A stretch of DNA of 64,000 nucleotides. Source: Winogradskyella forsetii. Its GTDB lineage: Bacteria > Bacteroidota > Bacteroidia > Flavobacteriales > Flavobacteriaceae. The position numbers were made by a program, and so were the translations under genes. Of the stretch, positions 27,280 to 36,205 are shown piece after piece (the first letter of the stretch is position 1; each line of letters begins with the position of its first letter). Where the stretch lies: contig NZ_CP053348.1 of NCBI RefSeq assembly GCF_013394595.1, forward strand, positions 2,940,001 through 3,004,000, given 5' to 3'. The notes under the pieces were generated by a model. The model ran no database searches, had not been told where the DNA came from, and saw only the letters and a list, made by a program, of their open reading frames with translations.

Positions 27280-27738
27280 TTACAATTTTATATCATCATC
27301 AGTGTGAAGTTTTCCATCTTTTCCTTTAGAAACGAGGATATAATTTAAGTTATCATTAGTCAATTCATAATGAAAATGATTATTCCATGAATCTATAAGT
27401 AAATTTTTATGCAATGGGTTATTTCTTATAATCTTACTTAAATCTGACGGATACTTTTGAAATTTTTTCTTTTCTGCTTCTAAAAGCGTCTGAATTGTGT
27501 TTAACTGTTTTATCGTTTTATTTTCAGCTGCAGGTCTTGAAAAGAAATAGAAAAACAGACCACCCGAAATTGACAATACGATAAGTGCAATGACATAAAT
27601 TTTAGTCGAAGGATAAACCATGGTCTTCTTAGGCAGGTTATGTTCCTTTTCATATTTGCGTTGTGCTTTTTTCTTTTTCCAAAACTTATAGTCTTCAAAA
27701 AATAATAGTAGCTCTGCAAATATTTCGGCAAACCACAT
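27280..27738 (-). CDS. Membrane-anchored GspG-like (type II secretion pseudopilin-related) protein
   Basis: The 152-residue product has a basic N-terminal cytoplasmic region, one transmembrane helix (YVIALIVLSISGGLFFYFF near residue 50) and a C-terminal GspG-like domain (TIKQLNTIQTLLEAEKKKFQ, YPSDLSKI, DSWNNHFHYELTND, VSKGKDGKLHTDDDI). In GspG the last motif binds calcium. A prepilin peptidase motif is not evident, and the transmembrane helix sits internally rather than at the N-terminus, so it is unlikely to be a true pseudopilin. No other T2SS genes are nearby. Its start is 2 bases from the M28 gene stop. Confidence 0.7.
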   Translation of the reverse strand: MWFAEIFAELLLFFEDYKFWKKKKAQRKYEKEHNLPKKTMVYPSTKIYVIALIVLSISGGLFFYFFSRPAAENKTIKQLNTIQTLLEAEKKKFQKYPSDLSKIIRNNPLHKNLLIDSWNNHFHYELTNDNLNYILVSKGKDGKLHTDDDIKL

Positions 27739-27739
27739 T

Positions 27740-29143
27740 TCAGTCTTTTATTTCAGACGCGTTCTGTATGGGATTAATCCCATATTTATCGAACAAATAT
27801 ACCAAAGCCGTCATCGTTGCCGCACCAAGTTCCAGTTCACGTTTATTCACATGTTCAAAAGTATCGTTTGCTGCATGGTGATGGTCAAAATAACGTTGCG
27901 AATCTGGTCGTAAACCCGCCAATACATTGGTGTCCGATTTCAAAGGACCAACATCTGCTCCACTTCCACCCAATTCAAAATAATGAATTAAATAAGGCTT
28001 GAACAAGGCTTTCCAACCTAATACCTGATTGAAATTTGCATCATTGGCAGCAAACGAAAATCCTCTAGGTGTAAATCCACCAGCATCACTTTCCAAAGCA
28101 AAAATATGATTCTCGTTTTTTTCTTTAGCCACTTTGGCATATTCCGTAGCACCTCGTAGTCCGTTTTCTTCATTCATAAATAAAACGACCCTTATGCTGC
28201 GTTTCGGTTTGATTCCGCTTGCCATCAATAGTCTTAAAACATCCATTGATTGCACTACGCCTGCGCCATCATCGTGTGCGCCATCGCCTAAATCCCAAGA
28301 ATCTAAATGACCGCCAACTAAGATATATTCATTCGGAAATTTACTTCCCGTAATTTCCCCTATAACATTGTAGGATTGCACATCTTCAAATTGCTGACAA
28401 TTTTGCTTGAAGTAAAATTGAAGTGCTTTGTTTTTCTTTAATGCCTTACTTAATTTATCAGCATCATTGGTACTTATGGCCGCAGAAGGAATGCGTTGCT
28501 CCACTGGTAAGTCGCCATAACTCATACTACCAGTGTGTGGTAAATCGTCCTGCCGTAAATTCATTGAGCGTACAATGACACCGACAGCGCCAAACTTGCC
28601 GGCCTCCTTGGCACCAGAATAGCGCTGATCCACACAACCCCCATAAGCATTAAAAGTGCTTATTAAATCGGCCTGCATAGGTCTGTTGAAAAACACAATT
28701 TTTCCTTCAATATTTTCTTTGCCTAGAACGGTCAGCTCGTCTAAACCTTTTACTTCGATGACCTTTGCGGAAATACCATCTTCTGGCGTAGCAATGGAAC
28801 CGCCTAAAGCACAAATATTGACTTCTTTAACAAAACCCGAAACTTCAAAAAAGGCTTTTTCCTTTTCGCCTCTTTCCCATTTTGGAACCATAACAGGTTG
28901 CAGCCACACCTTGTCCAAACCTAATTTTTCAAGTTCTGCTTTGGTATATTGAACAGCTAATTCCGCATTTTTAGAACCCGATAATCGTCCACCAATTTGA
29001 TTAGACAAATGATCTAACCAATCGTAACTCTTGCCGTTGGTCAACGACGTTGTGTAAACCGTTTTTAAAACCGCTTCATCATCTTGAGCATAGTTACATG
29101 TCACAAAGCCACATATAATTAGTGTCAGAAGTCTAACTTTCAT
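27740..29143 (-). CDS. M28 family metallopeptidase
   Basis: The 467-residue product has a signal peptide (TCNYAQ near residue 19), so it is exported. The catalytic domain shows the M28 zinc pattern: VGGHLDSWDLGDGAHDDGAG (His and bridging Asp), the catalytic Glu pair in FMNEENGLRG, an Asp in ALESDAGGF and the final His in YFDHHHAANDTF. A PA domain insert occupies residues of about 120-240 (IEGKIVFFNRP). Relatives are carboxypeptidase Q or aminopeptidases. It overlaps the PPK2 gene by 11 bases and is followed closely by the GspG-like gene, suggesting one minus-strand operon. Confidence 0.93.
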   Translation of the reverse strand: MKVRLLTLIICGFVTCNYAQDDEAVLKTVYTTSLTNGKSYDWLDHLSNQIGGRLSGSKNAELAVQYTKAELEKLGLDKVWLQPVMVPKWERGEKEKAFFEVSGFVKEVNICALGGSIATPEDGISAKVIEVKGLDELTVLGKENIEGKIVFFNRPMQADLISTFNAYGGCVDQRYSGAKEAGKFGAVGVIVRSMNLRQDDLPHTGSMSYGDLPVEQRIPSAAISTNDADKLSKALKKNKALQFYFKQNCQQFEDVQSYNVIGEITGSKFPNEYILVGGHLDSWDLGDGAHDDGAGVVQSMDVLRLLMASGIKPKRSIRVVLFMNEENGLRGATEYAKVAKEKNENHIFALESDAGGFTPRGFSFAANDANFNQVLGWKALFKPYLIHYFELGGSGADVGPLKSDTNVLAGLRPDSQRYFDHHHAANDTFEHVNKRELELGAATMTALVYLFDKYGINPIQNASEIKD

Positions 29144-30014
29144 TTTTAAGTTGTGCTTTATAGGAATCTATATTCTCTTTTTGATGGTCTGGTAATTCTG
29201 GTTCTTTGATATCATCGTATGCCTTTAAGGTATCATAGAGAATTTTAGCTACAATATATCTTGCTGTTGGTTTATCGTCAGCAGGAATGTTGTACCATGG
29301 CGCATGTGATTTTGATGTTCTGTTCAAAGCATCTTCATAACATTTTTGGTAACTATCCCAAAGTTCCCGTTCGTCCAAATCGTCTGGAGAGAATTTCCAA
29401 TTTTTACTCGGTTTGTTGAGTCGTCTTAGTAATCTGTTTTTTTGCTCGTCTTTAGATACATTCAAAAAGAACTTGAAAATTATCGTTCCATTATCTGCAA
29501 TATGCTTTTCAAAATTATTGATTTCATTGAATCTATTATTCCAAAACGCCTCGTCAACATCATCTAAACTATTAATGTTTGGCATGTTTTCATACATCAA
29601 ATATTCAGGATGCACCCTTGTGACCAATACATTTTCGTAATGCGTTCTGTTGAATATTCCGAATTTTCCCCTAGCTGGTAATGCTTTGATATGCCTCCAA
29701 AGGTAATCGTGCTTCAGCTCTAACTCTGTTGGTTTTTTAAAACTGTGTGCGACAATTCCCCTAACATTAAATTCCTTAAAAACTTCACGAATCAAACTAT
29801 CCTTTCCTGCTGTATCCATACCTTGAATACAAAATAACACAGCATATTTTCCATGAGCGTACATGGTATTCTGAATGTCTGCTAAATCTTCACTTACGTT
29901 TCTAAGTTCTTTTTCAATCTTCTTTTCTTTTTCTTCTAAATCAAATGACGTTGGCAAATCCTTGATGTTGATTTGAGATGAAATTTTAAAATCGTCTATG
30001 TCTATGTCTTTCAT
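29133..30014 (-). CDS. PPK2 family polyphosphate kinase
   Basis: This 293-residue PPK2-type enzyme transfers phosphate from polyphosphate to nucleotides. The Walker A motif GMDTAGKDS lies near residue 64. The lid/Arg region has RTHYENVLVTRVHP, and a Walker B-like IFKFFLNVSKDEQKNRLLRR follows. The downstream PPK2 motif WKFSPDDLDERELWDSYQ supports the assignment and resembles class I/III enzymes acting on nucleoside mono- or diphosphates; the exact class cannot be assigned by eye. The 3' end overlaps the M28 gene by 11 bases. Confidence 0.92.
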   Translation of the reverse strand: MKDIDIDDFKISSQINIKDLPTSFDLEEKEKKIEKELRNVSEDLADIQNTMYAHGKYAVLFCIQGMDTAGKDSLIREVFKEFNVRGIVAHSFKKPTELELKHDYLWRHIKALPARGKFGIFNRTHYENVLVTRVHPEYLMYENMPNINSLDDVDEAFWNNRFNEINNFEKHIADNGTIIFKFFLNVSKDEQKNRLLRRLNKPSKNWKFSPDDLDERELWDSYQKCYEDALNRTSKSHAPWYNIPADDKPTARYIVAKILYDTLKAYDDIKEPELPDHQKENIDSYKAQLKNES

Positions 30015-30067
30015 TGGTAACTATTATAATTTTACGGATAATCTATGAAACTAGTTGAATAACTTTA

Positions 30068-30185
30068 AGACACGAATTTCACTAATTAACACGAACGAAT
30101 ACGTGAAAAATAATTTAGGAAAAAAGTCAGAAACAGAAAAATCCGAAGATTTTTATATTTGTGAAAATTCGTGAAATTCGTGTCT
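30068..30185. repeat. 118-bp element with perfect 15-bp terminal inverted repeats
   Basis: AGACACGAATTTCAC (30068-30082) is the exact reverse complement of 30171-30185. The interior has more CACGAA and GAAAATTCGTG sequence and no ORF. It fills the gap between the PPK2 gene and the sigma-54 activator. Confidence 0.8.
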
Positions 30186-30214
30186 AATTATTTCAACTCA
30201 TTTTTATTATTAAT

Positions 30215-31378
30215 TTATTTGGAAGCAAAAGCCTTTACATCACTTTCGCTAACCTCTTTTTCGCCTAAAATAATTAATCGTTCCACGACATTACGTAACT
30301 CACGAATATTCCCGGTCCAATCATAATTTTGAAGTAATTTCACAGCTTTATCCGAAAATGATTTTTCGGCAGTTCCTTGTTCTTTGGAAATTTTTTCGGC
30401 GAAATAATTGATTAAAAGTGGAATATCATTGCGTCTATCATTCAAAGCAGGCACTTCAATTAAAATAACGGCTAACCTATGGTATAAATCTTCCCTGAAT
30501 TTACCCTCTTCAATTTCTTTTTTAAGGTTTTTGTTAGTCGCAGCAACGACCCTAACGTTTACCTTTATGTCTTTGTCGCTTCCCACGCGTTGTATTCTAC
30601 TTTCTTGCAATGCACGCAAAACTTTTGCTTGAGCCGACAAACTCATATCTCCAATTTCATCTAAGAAAATAGTGCCACCATTGGCGGCCTCAAATTTACC
30701 TGCCCTATCTTTTGCGGCAGATGTAAAAGCGCCTTTAACGTGCCCAAATAATTCACTTTCTATCAATTCTGAAGGAATTGCGGCACAATTCACCTCAATC
30801 ATTGGCCCTTTTGAACGTTCACTCTTTTGGTGCAACCAGTGTGCTACCAGTTCTTTTCCTGTACCGTTTGGACCAGTGATCAGCACTCGTGCATCAGTTG
30901 GTGCCACTTTGTCAATCATATCTTTGATGCGCGCAATGCCATCACTTTCTCCGACCATCTCGTAGTTTTTACTGACTTTTTTCTTCAGCATTTTATTTTC
31001 AACGACGAGTTCTTTTCGGTCTAAAGCAATTCTAACGGTATTTAATAGCCGGTTTAAATCCGGTGGTTTTGAGATATAATCAAAAGCCCCTAAACGCATG
31101 GTATTTACTGCGGTATCCAAATCGCCATGACCAGATATCATCACCATTGGTATTTCTGGTTTTATCTTTTTTACGGCTTCGAGCACTTCAACTCCATCCA
31201 TTTTTGGCATTTTTATATCACAGAGCACCAAGTCGTAATCTTCATTTTTTATTTTTTCGATGCCCTCTAAACCGTCTTGTGCTTCTTCAACTACATACGC
31301 ATCGTTTTCCTCTGAAAGGATCTTAAACAATACACGACGAATAGCAGCTTCATCTTCTATTATTAAAATTTTTGGCAT
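30215..31378 (-). CDS. Sigma-54-type response regulator lacking a DNA-binding HTH
   Basis: The 387-residue product has a receiver domain (LIIEDEAAIRRVL; Asp in LVLCDIKMPKMDG near residue 54) and an AAA+ sigma-54 interaction domain (Walker A GPNGTGKE, ESELFGHVKGAFTSAAKDRA, Walker B GGTIFLDEIGDM, RVVAATN, IRELRNVVERL). The sigma-54 loop reads GAFTSA rather than GAFTGA. The protein ends about 15 residues after the AAA+ lid, so the Fis-like HTH of NtrC (usual length 450-480) is absent. It probably acts without specific DNA binding, or from solution. It is 3 bases from the outer-membrane protein gene upstream in the same direction. Confidence 0.9.
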   Translation of the reverse strand: MPKILIIEDEAAIRRVLFKILSEENDAYVVEEAQDGLEGIEKIKNEDYDLVLCDIKMPKMDGVEVLEAVKKIKPEIPMVMISGHGDLDTAVNTMRLGAFDYISKPPDLNRLLNTVRIALDRKELVVENKMLKKKVSKNYEMVGESDGIARIKDMIDKVAPTDARVLITGPNGTGKELVAHWLHQKSERSKGPMIEVNCAAIPSELIESELFGHVKGAFTSAAKDRAGKFEAANGGTIFLDEIGDMSLSAQAKVLRALQESRIQRVGSDKDIKVNVRVVAATNKNLKKEIEEGKFREDLYHRLAVILIEVPALNDRRNDIPLLINYFAEKISKEQGTAEKSFSDKAVKLLQNYDWTGNIRELRNVVERLIILGEKEVSESDVKAFASK

Positions 31379-31380
31379 AA

Positions 31381-32265
31381 TTATATTTTAAATTTAAATC
31401 CTGTTCTAAAGTAAAATGTTCCCTTTTCGTCTATGGTATATATATCCTCTCGTTCATTATCCCTTAAGCGATAGTCATTGGAAATGGTGTAAGCCACATA
31501 CCCATAATACATAATATGATCTGTAAAATAATGCTCATAACCCAAACCTCCTAATATGGTGGTCATAGAAATGTTTTCAGCAACTTTGCCATTGACCATT
31601 TTATTGCCTTGAATATTGGCAAAGAAATTGTCTAAGGTTAAAAATGCTTGAACATGGTTAACATCATCAAATTTATAGCGAATATTGGTTTTGGGCACAC
31701 CTAAAGTGTAGGTCCAATCTGGATGAAACTCTCTATAATAATTTAAAATCGGCAGCGGGAAATCTCTACCAGGAGTAGTAGTATATTGCAAACCAATGAT
31801 TAAACGATCTGGTTTGGCACCCTCTTCCCTATTTTTTGTTCTGTCTCTTATGGCATAGATGTTACCCACGTAAATATAATCATCTGAAGTAAGTTTGGTC
31901 TCAAAATTAGATTGAAGTCTCATACCACCTTTGATTGCATATATCCAGTCACCCGAGCTTCTATATAAATAACCCAACGAAGCTTCTATGCGCTGTACAC
32001 TTTTAAGGTCTTCGGTTGTGAACGGCACATCTTGCAATCCCAAATCGATATAACGATACTCGCCTCCTACAACTATAAAATTGTCTTTTTTAAACTCTAA
32101 GGGCAACTGAAAAAACGTTCGGAAGCGATTGATGCTATTTCCTGAGTCATTATTTGGAATGTTTAGATATTCAATTCTGAATAAATCCGATGATTGTGCT
32201 TGTAATGCAAACACCATCATCATCAAACTTATGGTTAAAAATGATTCTATTTTTTTTATTGACAT
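31381..32265 (-). CDS. DUF6268-like outer-membrane beta-barrel protein
   Basis: The 294-residue product starts with a signal peptide (MVFALQAQ near residue 24). The rest alternates aromatic and polar residues in beta strands (RIEYLNIPNND, EYRYIDLGL, YAIKGGMRLQSNFE, GLGYEHYFTDHIMYYGY) and ends in a strand with terminal charged/aromatic pattern FYFRTGFKFKI, as in outer-membrane barrels. It resembles DUF6268. The channel or ligand role is unknown. It is 2 bases upstream of the regulator and 21 bases after the MscS gene, so co-transcription is likely. Confidence 0.7.
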   Translation of the reverse strand: MSIKKIESFLTISLMMMVFALQAQSSDLFRIEYLNIPNNDSGNSINRFRTFFQLPLEFKKDNFIVVGGEYRYIDLGLQDVPFTTEDLKSVQRIEASLGYLYRSSGDWIYAIKGGMRLQSNFETKLTSDDYIYVGNIYAIRDRTKNREEGAKPDRLIIGLQYTTTPGRDFPLPILNYYREFHPDWTYTLGVPKTNIRYKFDDVNHVQAFLTLDNFFANIQGNKMVNGKVAENISMTTILGGLGYEHYFTDHIMYYGYVAYTISNDYRLRDNEREDIYTIDEKGTFYFRTGFKFKI

Positions 32266-32286
32266 TTTAAATTTAATTCTTTGAAA

Positions 32287-33168
32287 TTATTTTTCCTTAC
32301 TAATAATATGAATATCGCGCTGTGGAAAAGGAATGGTAACATTATTCTCTCTGAATAATTTATCAATTTCAAAACGAATATCGCTTTTGGGATGCTGTGC
32401 TGTAAAACTATCCGCTAAAGTAAATACCAGTTTAAAATTTAATGAACTATCGCCGAACTCAGTAAAAACCACCGTTGGCTCTGGTTCTGAAATGACCGCA
32501 TCATGCGTTCTTGCGGCTTGCAATAACAACTTTTTTACGAGCTGCACATCACTTCCGTAGGCTACGCCAACAGTTACATTTTCGCGCGTAATAGTACCGT
32601 TTTGGGTCCAATTGTAAAGGCTGTTTTCCAAGTACAGATGATTAGGGATAATAAGCACTTTATTATCTATAGTCACTGCTCTTGTTGTTCTTAATTTTAT
32701 TTCTTCAACACGACCAACCTTACCTTCAATTTCAATAATATCGCCTACATGTACGGTTTGATCCACCAATATAAATACACCTGAAATAATATCCTGAAAC
32801 AAGGTCTGTAGTGCTAAACCAATACCAATTAGTAGCGCAGCAGAAGCCGCAAATACCGCCGTGACATTGACACCAACACTATGCAATGTGACCAACAGAA
32901 TGATGATATAAACCAGCCATCTAAAATAGCCATAAACCACACTGAATTTTCCTTTATCATCAGGTGGAAGTTTCCGTGTAATTAGCCTTAAAGCTAACCT
33001 TAACAATATGGTCGTTATAAATATGACTGTAATTACGACCAAGATATCGAAAATTGAAATACTGATGTCTTTGCCAATATCGAGGTGCATTCCTAGAAAT
33101 TCCTTGACATTTATCCAAATTGAGCTCTCCGTTATCTTTTCTTCAATATGTTCTATATCCTGCACCAT
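32287..33168 (-). CDS. Small-conductance mechanosensitive channel, MscS family
   Basis: The 293-residue product has three membrane-spanning segments; the pore helix contains AVFAASAALLIGIGLALQTL, with the Gly/Ala packing pattern of MscS TM3, followed by FQDIISGVFILVDQ and the beta domain VGDIIEIEGKVGRVEEIKLR typical of the family (E. coli MscS is 286 residues). It releases solutes on hypo-osmotic shock. It lies 3 bases after the ABC permease gene and 21 bases before the DUF6268-like gene in the same minus-strand operon. Confidence 0.93.
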   Translation of the reverse strand: MVQDIEHIEEKITESSIWINVKEFLGMHLDIGKDISISIFDILVVITVIFITTILLRLALRLITRKLPPDDKGKFSVVYGYFRWLVYIIILLVTLHSVGVNVTAVFAASAALLIGIGLALQTLFQDIISGVFILVDQTVHVGDIIEIEGKVGRVEEIKLRTTRAVTIDNKVLIIPNHLYLENSLYNWTQNGTITRENVTVGVAYGSDVQLVKKLLLQAARTHDAVISEPEPTVVFTEFGDSSLNFKLVFTLADSFTAQHPKSDIRFEIDKLFRENNVTIPFPQRDIHIISKEK

Positions 33169-33171
33169 CGT

Positions 33172-34485
33172 TTAATATTTCAACCATTTAAATAGTTCCT
33201 TATAAGTCGGTTTTTTACCATACATTAAAATACCGACACGGTAGATTTTAGCGGCAAACCAAACCGCAAAAATGAATGTACCTATTAAAAGCAATAAGGA
33301 TAATCCTTGCTGCCAAAGCGGTACTCCAAACGGAATTCGCATAAGCATGACCACAGGAGATGTCAACGGAATAAATGAAAAAACGGTTGAAACTGTGCCA
33401 TGTGGATCTTCAATAACTGTAAAAACACCAACATAAACCGCCAAAATTAACGGCATTAAAATTGGCAACATAAACTGCTGTGTATCTGTTTCGTTATCGA
33501 CTGCAGCACCAATTGCTGCGTAAAGTGAACTGTAAAGTAGATAACCTCCAATGAAGAAAAACATAAATGCTATGATAAGGTTGGTTATTGGTAAATTCCC
33601 GATAGCTGCTATTAAATTCTCTGCTATAGCCTGTGCTCCATCCCCTTTCATAGCCTGGTTCATCATTTCTTGCTGCGGTGTATTGACTTGGGTTAAATCG
33701 ATTCCGAAAATTGAAGATACCACAATCAGTAAAACACCTCCCAGAATTACCCAAATAGCAAATTGGGTGATACCTGCCAATGATGTACCTATTATTTTCC
33801 CCATCATTAATTGAATCGGTTTAACAGATGAAATAATAACTTCAATAATCCGACTCGTTTTTTCCTCTATTACACTTCGCATTATCATGTTTCCATAAAT
33901 AATGATAAACATGAACAATAAATAACCAGCTGCACCTCCAAACGCTAGCTTTACAATATTATCTATTTTAGAGGTCTTTTCGCCCTCAAAGCTCTCTTGA
34001 GCAATTTCGATATCTGTTCTAGAAGCTTCAATCTGGGCAAGTGTGACCCCATCTTTTTGAAGCTTTATATCCCTTAAACGCTTTTCAATCTTTTGCTCTA
34101 ATCCAGATATAATACTTAATGAAGGGGATTCTTCAGAATAAAATTTTATGTTATTTGAAAATACATCTGAAGTATCAACACTAGCAACATAAAGCAATCC
34201 ATAATTCTCCTTTTCTTTAACTAATGATATAGCATCGTTCAAACTTAAACCCCTTAAATTGGTATAAGTTGTATTATCTGTATCCTGAAACACATCCTTT
34301 AAATAACCTGTGTCGTCCAATACTGAAATAGTACGCTGCTTATCATTATTTAATTGCGATAAATAAGCCACGACTGCAATGAGCGCAATCATTATGAGAG
34401 GACTTAAAAACGTCATTACAATAAATGATTTGTTCTTCACTTTTGTAAGATACTCGCGCTTTATAATTAATGGTAAATGATTCAT
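33172..34485 (-). CDS. ABC-2 type transporter permease (NatB-like)
   Basis: The 437-residue product has an N-terminal helix (KNKSFIVMTFLSPLIMIALI), a large extracytoplasmic region of residues of about 40-165 and then five or six helices (EEKTSRIIEVIISSVKPIQLMMGKIIGT, given in part as EKTSRIIEVIISSVKPIQLM). That is the ABC-2 exporter architecture, with the conserved EEKTSRIIEVI block of the NatB/YhaP group, sodium exporters by analogy. The ATPase gene lies 2 bases upstream, so the two form a complete exporter. Confidence 0.9.
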   Translation of the reverse strand: MNHLPLIIKREYLTKVKNKSFIVMTFLSPLIMIALIAVVAYLSQLNNDKQRTISVLDDTGYLKDVFQDTDNTTYTNLRGLSLNDAISLVKEKENYGLLYVASVDTSDVFSNNIKFYSEESPSLSIISGLEQKIEKRLRDIKLQKDGVTLAQIEASRTDIEIAQESFEGEKTSKIDNIVKLAFGGAAGYLLFMFIIIYGNMIMRSVIEEKTSRIIEVIISSVKPIQLMMGKIIGTSLAGITQFAIWVILGGVLLIVVSSIFGIDLTQVNTPQQEMMNQAMKGDGAQAIAENLIAAIGNLPITNLIIAFMFFFIGGYLLYSSLYAAIGAAVDNETDTQQFMLPILMPLILAVYVGVFTVIEDPHGTVSTVFSFIPLTSPVVMLMRIPFGVPLWQQGLSLLLLIGTFIFAVWFAAKIYRVGILMYGKKPTYKELFKWLKY

Positions 34486-34487
34486 TC

Positions 34488-35414
34488 TTAATTATTTTTT
34501 ACAGTTTGAATAAAAATATCGCTAGCGGAAGGAATCACTTCCACAAAGTGATGCACCTCTGCTTTTGAGGTTAAAAATGAGAGCAAATCATTTGGCGAAG
34601 TCTGTTCTCCCAATTTAATATTCAATTTAATATCATCATTCAAATTCTTGAAGGTTGCCGGAAGCACTTCAAACGTATTTTGAATTTCAGATAGCACCTT
34701 TTCTCTATTCAAAGATTGTAAACCAACTTCAAAGGTGTTGGTTTTATATTGACGCTTTATATCATTTAATTTTCCATCTAATACCTTATTGGACTTATGA
34801 ATCAAGGCTATATGATCGCAAAGTTCTTCAACCGATTCCATTCGATGTGTCGAAAAAATTACCGTTGCACCTTCATCTCTTAACTGTAAAATTTCATCTT
34901 TTATTAAATTTGCATTTATAGGGTCGAAACCCGAAAATGGTTCATCAAATATCAATAATTTTGGTTGGTGCAAAACCGTGACGATAAACTGTATTTTTTG
35001 TGCTTGCCCTTTACTTAATTCTTGTATTTTTTTGTTCCACCAATCTCCAATTTCTAACTTCTCGAACCAATATTTTAATCTTGTTCGTGCTTCAGATTTA
35101 CTCAAGCCTTTTAATTGTGCCAAATACAAGCATTGTTCGCCAACTTTCATTGACTTATACAAGCCGCGCTCTTCAGGTAAATAGCCAATATCCCTTATAT
35201 GTTCTGGCTTTAAAGGCTGACCATCTAAATGAACAGAACCTTCGTCTGGCATGGTGATTTGATTGATTATTCGGATCAATGTGGTTTTTCCTGCACCATT
35301 TGGACCGAGTAAACCAAAGATGCTACCTTTTGGCACAGCGATAGATACTTGATTTAGCGCTTTAAATTTTCCGAAGTTTTTAGAAACGGAATTAGCAACT
35401 AATAAGTCATTCAT
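34488..35414 (-). CDS. ABC transporter ATP-binding protein (NatA-like)
   Basis: The 308-residue product has Walker A GPNGAGKTT, a Q loop, signature LSKGQAQKIQ (variant of LSGGQ) and Walker B LLIFDEPFSGFDP with switch His in STHRM. The extra C-terminal domain of about 80 residues is typical of NatA-type ATPases. It pairs with the permease immediately downstream. A TATCTTTA box near 35449-35456 lies about 40 bases upstream and may be the operon promoter for natA-like, natB-like, mscS, DUF6268 and regulator genes. Confidence 0.92.
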   Translation of the reverse strand: MNDLLVANSVSKNFGKFKALNQVSIAVPKGSIFGLLGPNGAGKTTLIRIINQITMPDEGSVHLDGQPLKPEHIRDIGYLPEERGLYKSMKVGEQCLYLAQLKGLSKSEARTRLKYWFEKLEIGDWWNKKIQELSKGQAQKIQFIVTVLHQPKLLIFDEPFSGFDPINANLIKDEILQLRDEGATVIFSTHRMESVEELCDHIALIHKSNKVLDGKLNDIKRQYKTNTFEVGLQSLNREKVLSEIQNTFEVLPATFKNLNDDIKLNIKLGEQTSPNDLLSFLTSKAEVHHFVEVIPSASDIFIQTVKNN

Positions 35415-35756
35415 ATATAATTAAGTTTTAAGGTAAGGTATGGTTATGACGTAAAGATATTAAATGTAATAGATTCTGAATAAAAATGCATTATTATTTG
35501 TGTAACTATTCCACTTTTCCTTAACTCGTTTGAAATAGGGTTAGGATATTGGTAATTATATTGAAGAAATTGATTGATTAGCTACCAAATTAGAAAAATG
35601 GGAGAGGATAATTTAGGCTCTCTTGAAAAGCCATTTAGCGATGAAAATGTAAAATAATGACTGCCAGTGATAAGATTCGTAGACCTAGAAATAAGTTAGA
35701 TTAAATATTCTTATTAATTATATAAGTCGTTCAACTCAATTCATTCAAATGATTGA

Positions 35757-35861
35757 GACACTTCATGAGACCTTGAAGCAAATTGAATGTTTTGTATCAT
35801 AATTTCACGAGACCCTGAAACAAATTCAGGGTGAAGAATTTGGGATCCCGATTATCGGGAT
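35757..35861. repeat. REP-like tract with two related units and hairpins
   Basis: Two related units (near 35765 CATGAGACCTTGAAGCAAAT and near 35808 CACGAGACCCTGAAACAAAT) are followed by the hairpin ATCCCGATTATCGGGAT (35845-35861). An ACCCTGAA...TTCAGGGT stem lies inside the second unit. Confidence 0.65.
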
Positions 35862-35918
35862 TAGTTTAACTTCGCATTTTGCCTGAAGTTTTTTAACGTC
35901 ACCAAATGCTGTTTCACC

Positions 35919-35957
35919 AAAAAACAAAACCCACCCTTATAATTAAATAAGGATGGG
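35919..35957 (-). terminator. Strong intrinsic terminator, minus strand
   Basis: CCCACCCTTAT and ATAAGGATGGG form an 11-bp stem with one mismatch around AATTAA. On the minus strand TTTTGTTTTTT follows. It probably stops transcription from dnaJ. Confidence 0.8.
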
Positions 35958-35967
35958 AAAAAATTGC

Positions 35968-36003
35968 TATGAAAAAGAAAAATTACCGCTAATAAGATTA
36001 GCG
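35968..36003 (-). terminator. Second hairpin downstream of dnaJ
   Basis: CGCTAAT and ATTAGCG form a 7-bp stem around AAG; read on the minus strand it is followed by TAATTTTTCTTTTTC. Confidence 0.6.
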
Positions 36004-36093
36004 ATAATTCAAATATAGTATTTTTTATTTAAGAACTCGATTAAACTTTTTTAATTTGCTAAAAAATTCACCTTTTGCACCAAGTTTTTGCCA

Positions 36094-36130
36094 TTTTTGA
36101 CTTCCGTAGCGATGCTATGCAAGTCAAAAA
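36094..36130. repeat. Dispersed element, copy 1
   Basis: The segment contains TTTTTGACTTCCGTAGC then GATGCTATGCAAGTCAAAAA. The same sequence in inverse orientation with few changes lies at 45661-45698. TTGACTT and AAGTCAA can pair to form a hairpin. Confidence 0.55.
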
Positions 36131-36205
36131 TAACTTCAACATAGCACAAGATCTTTAATTTTCGCTAAAACTAAAAAAAATTAAACGCGTTCAAAACGAG
36201 GGCTT

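Larger units (their letters stand above)
35415..36205. other. Intergenic region of 791 bases with hairpins and terminators
   Basis: No gene is seen. It holds a REP-like tract at 35757-35861, two minus-strand terminators at 35919-35957 and 35968-36003, and a dispersed element at 36094-36130. Confidence 0.6.
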
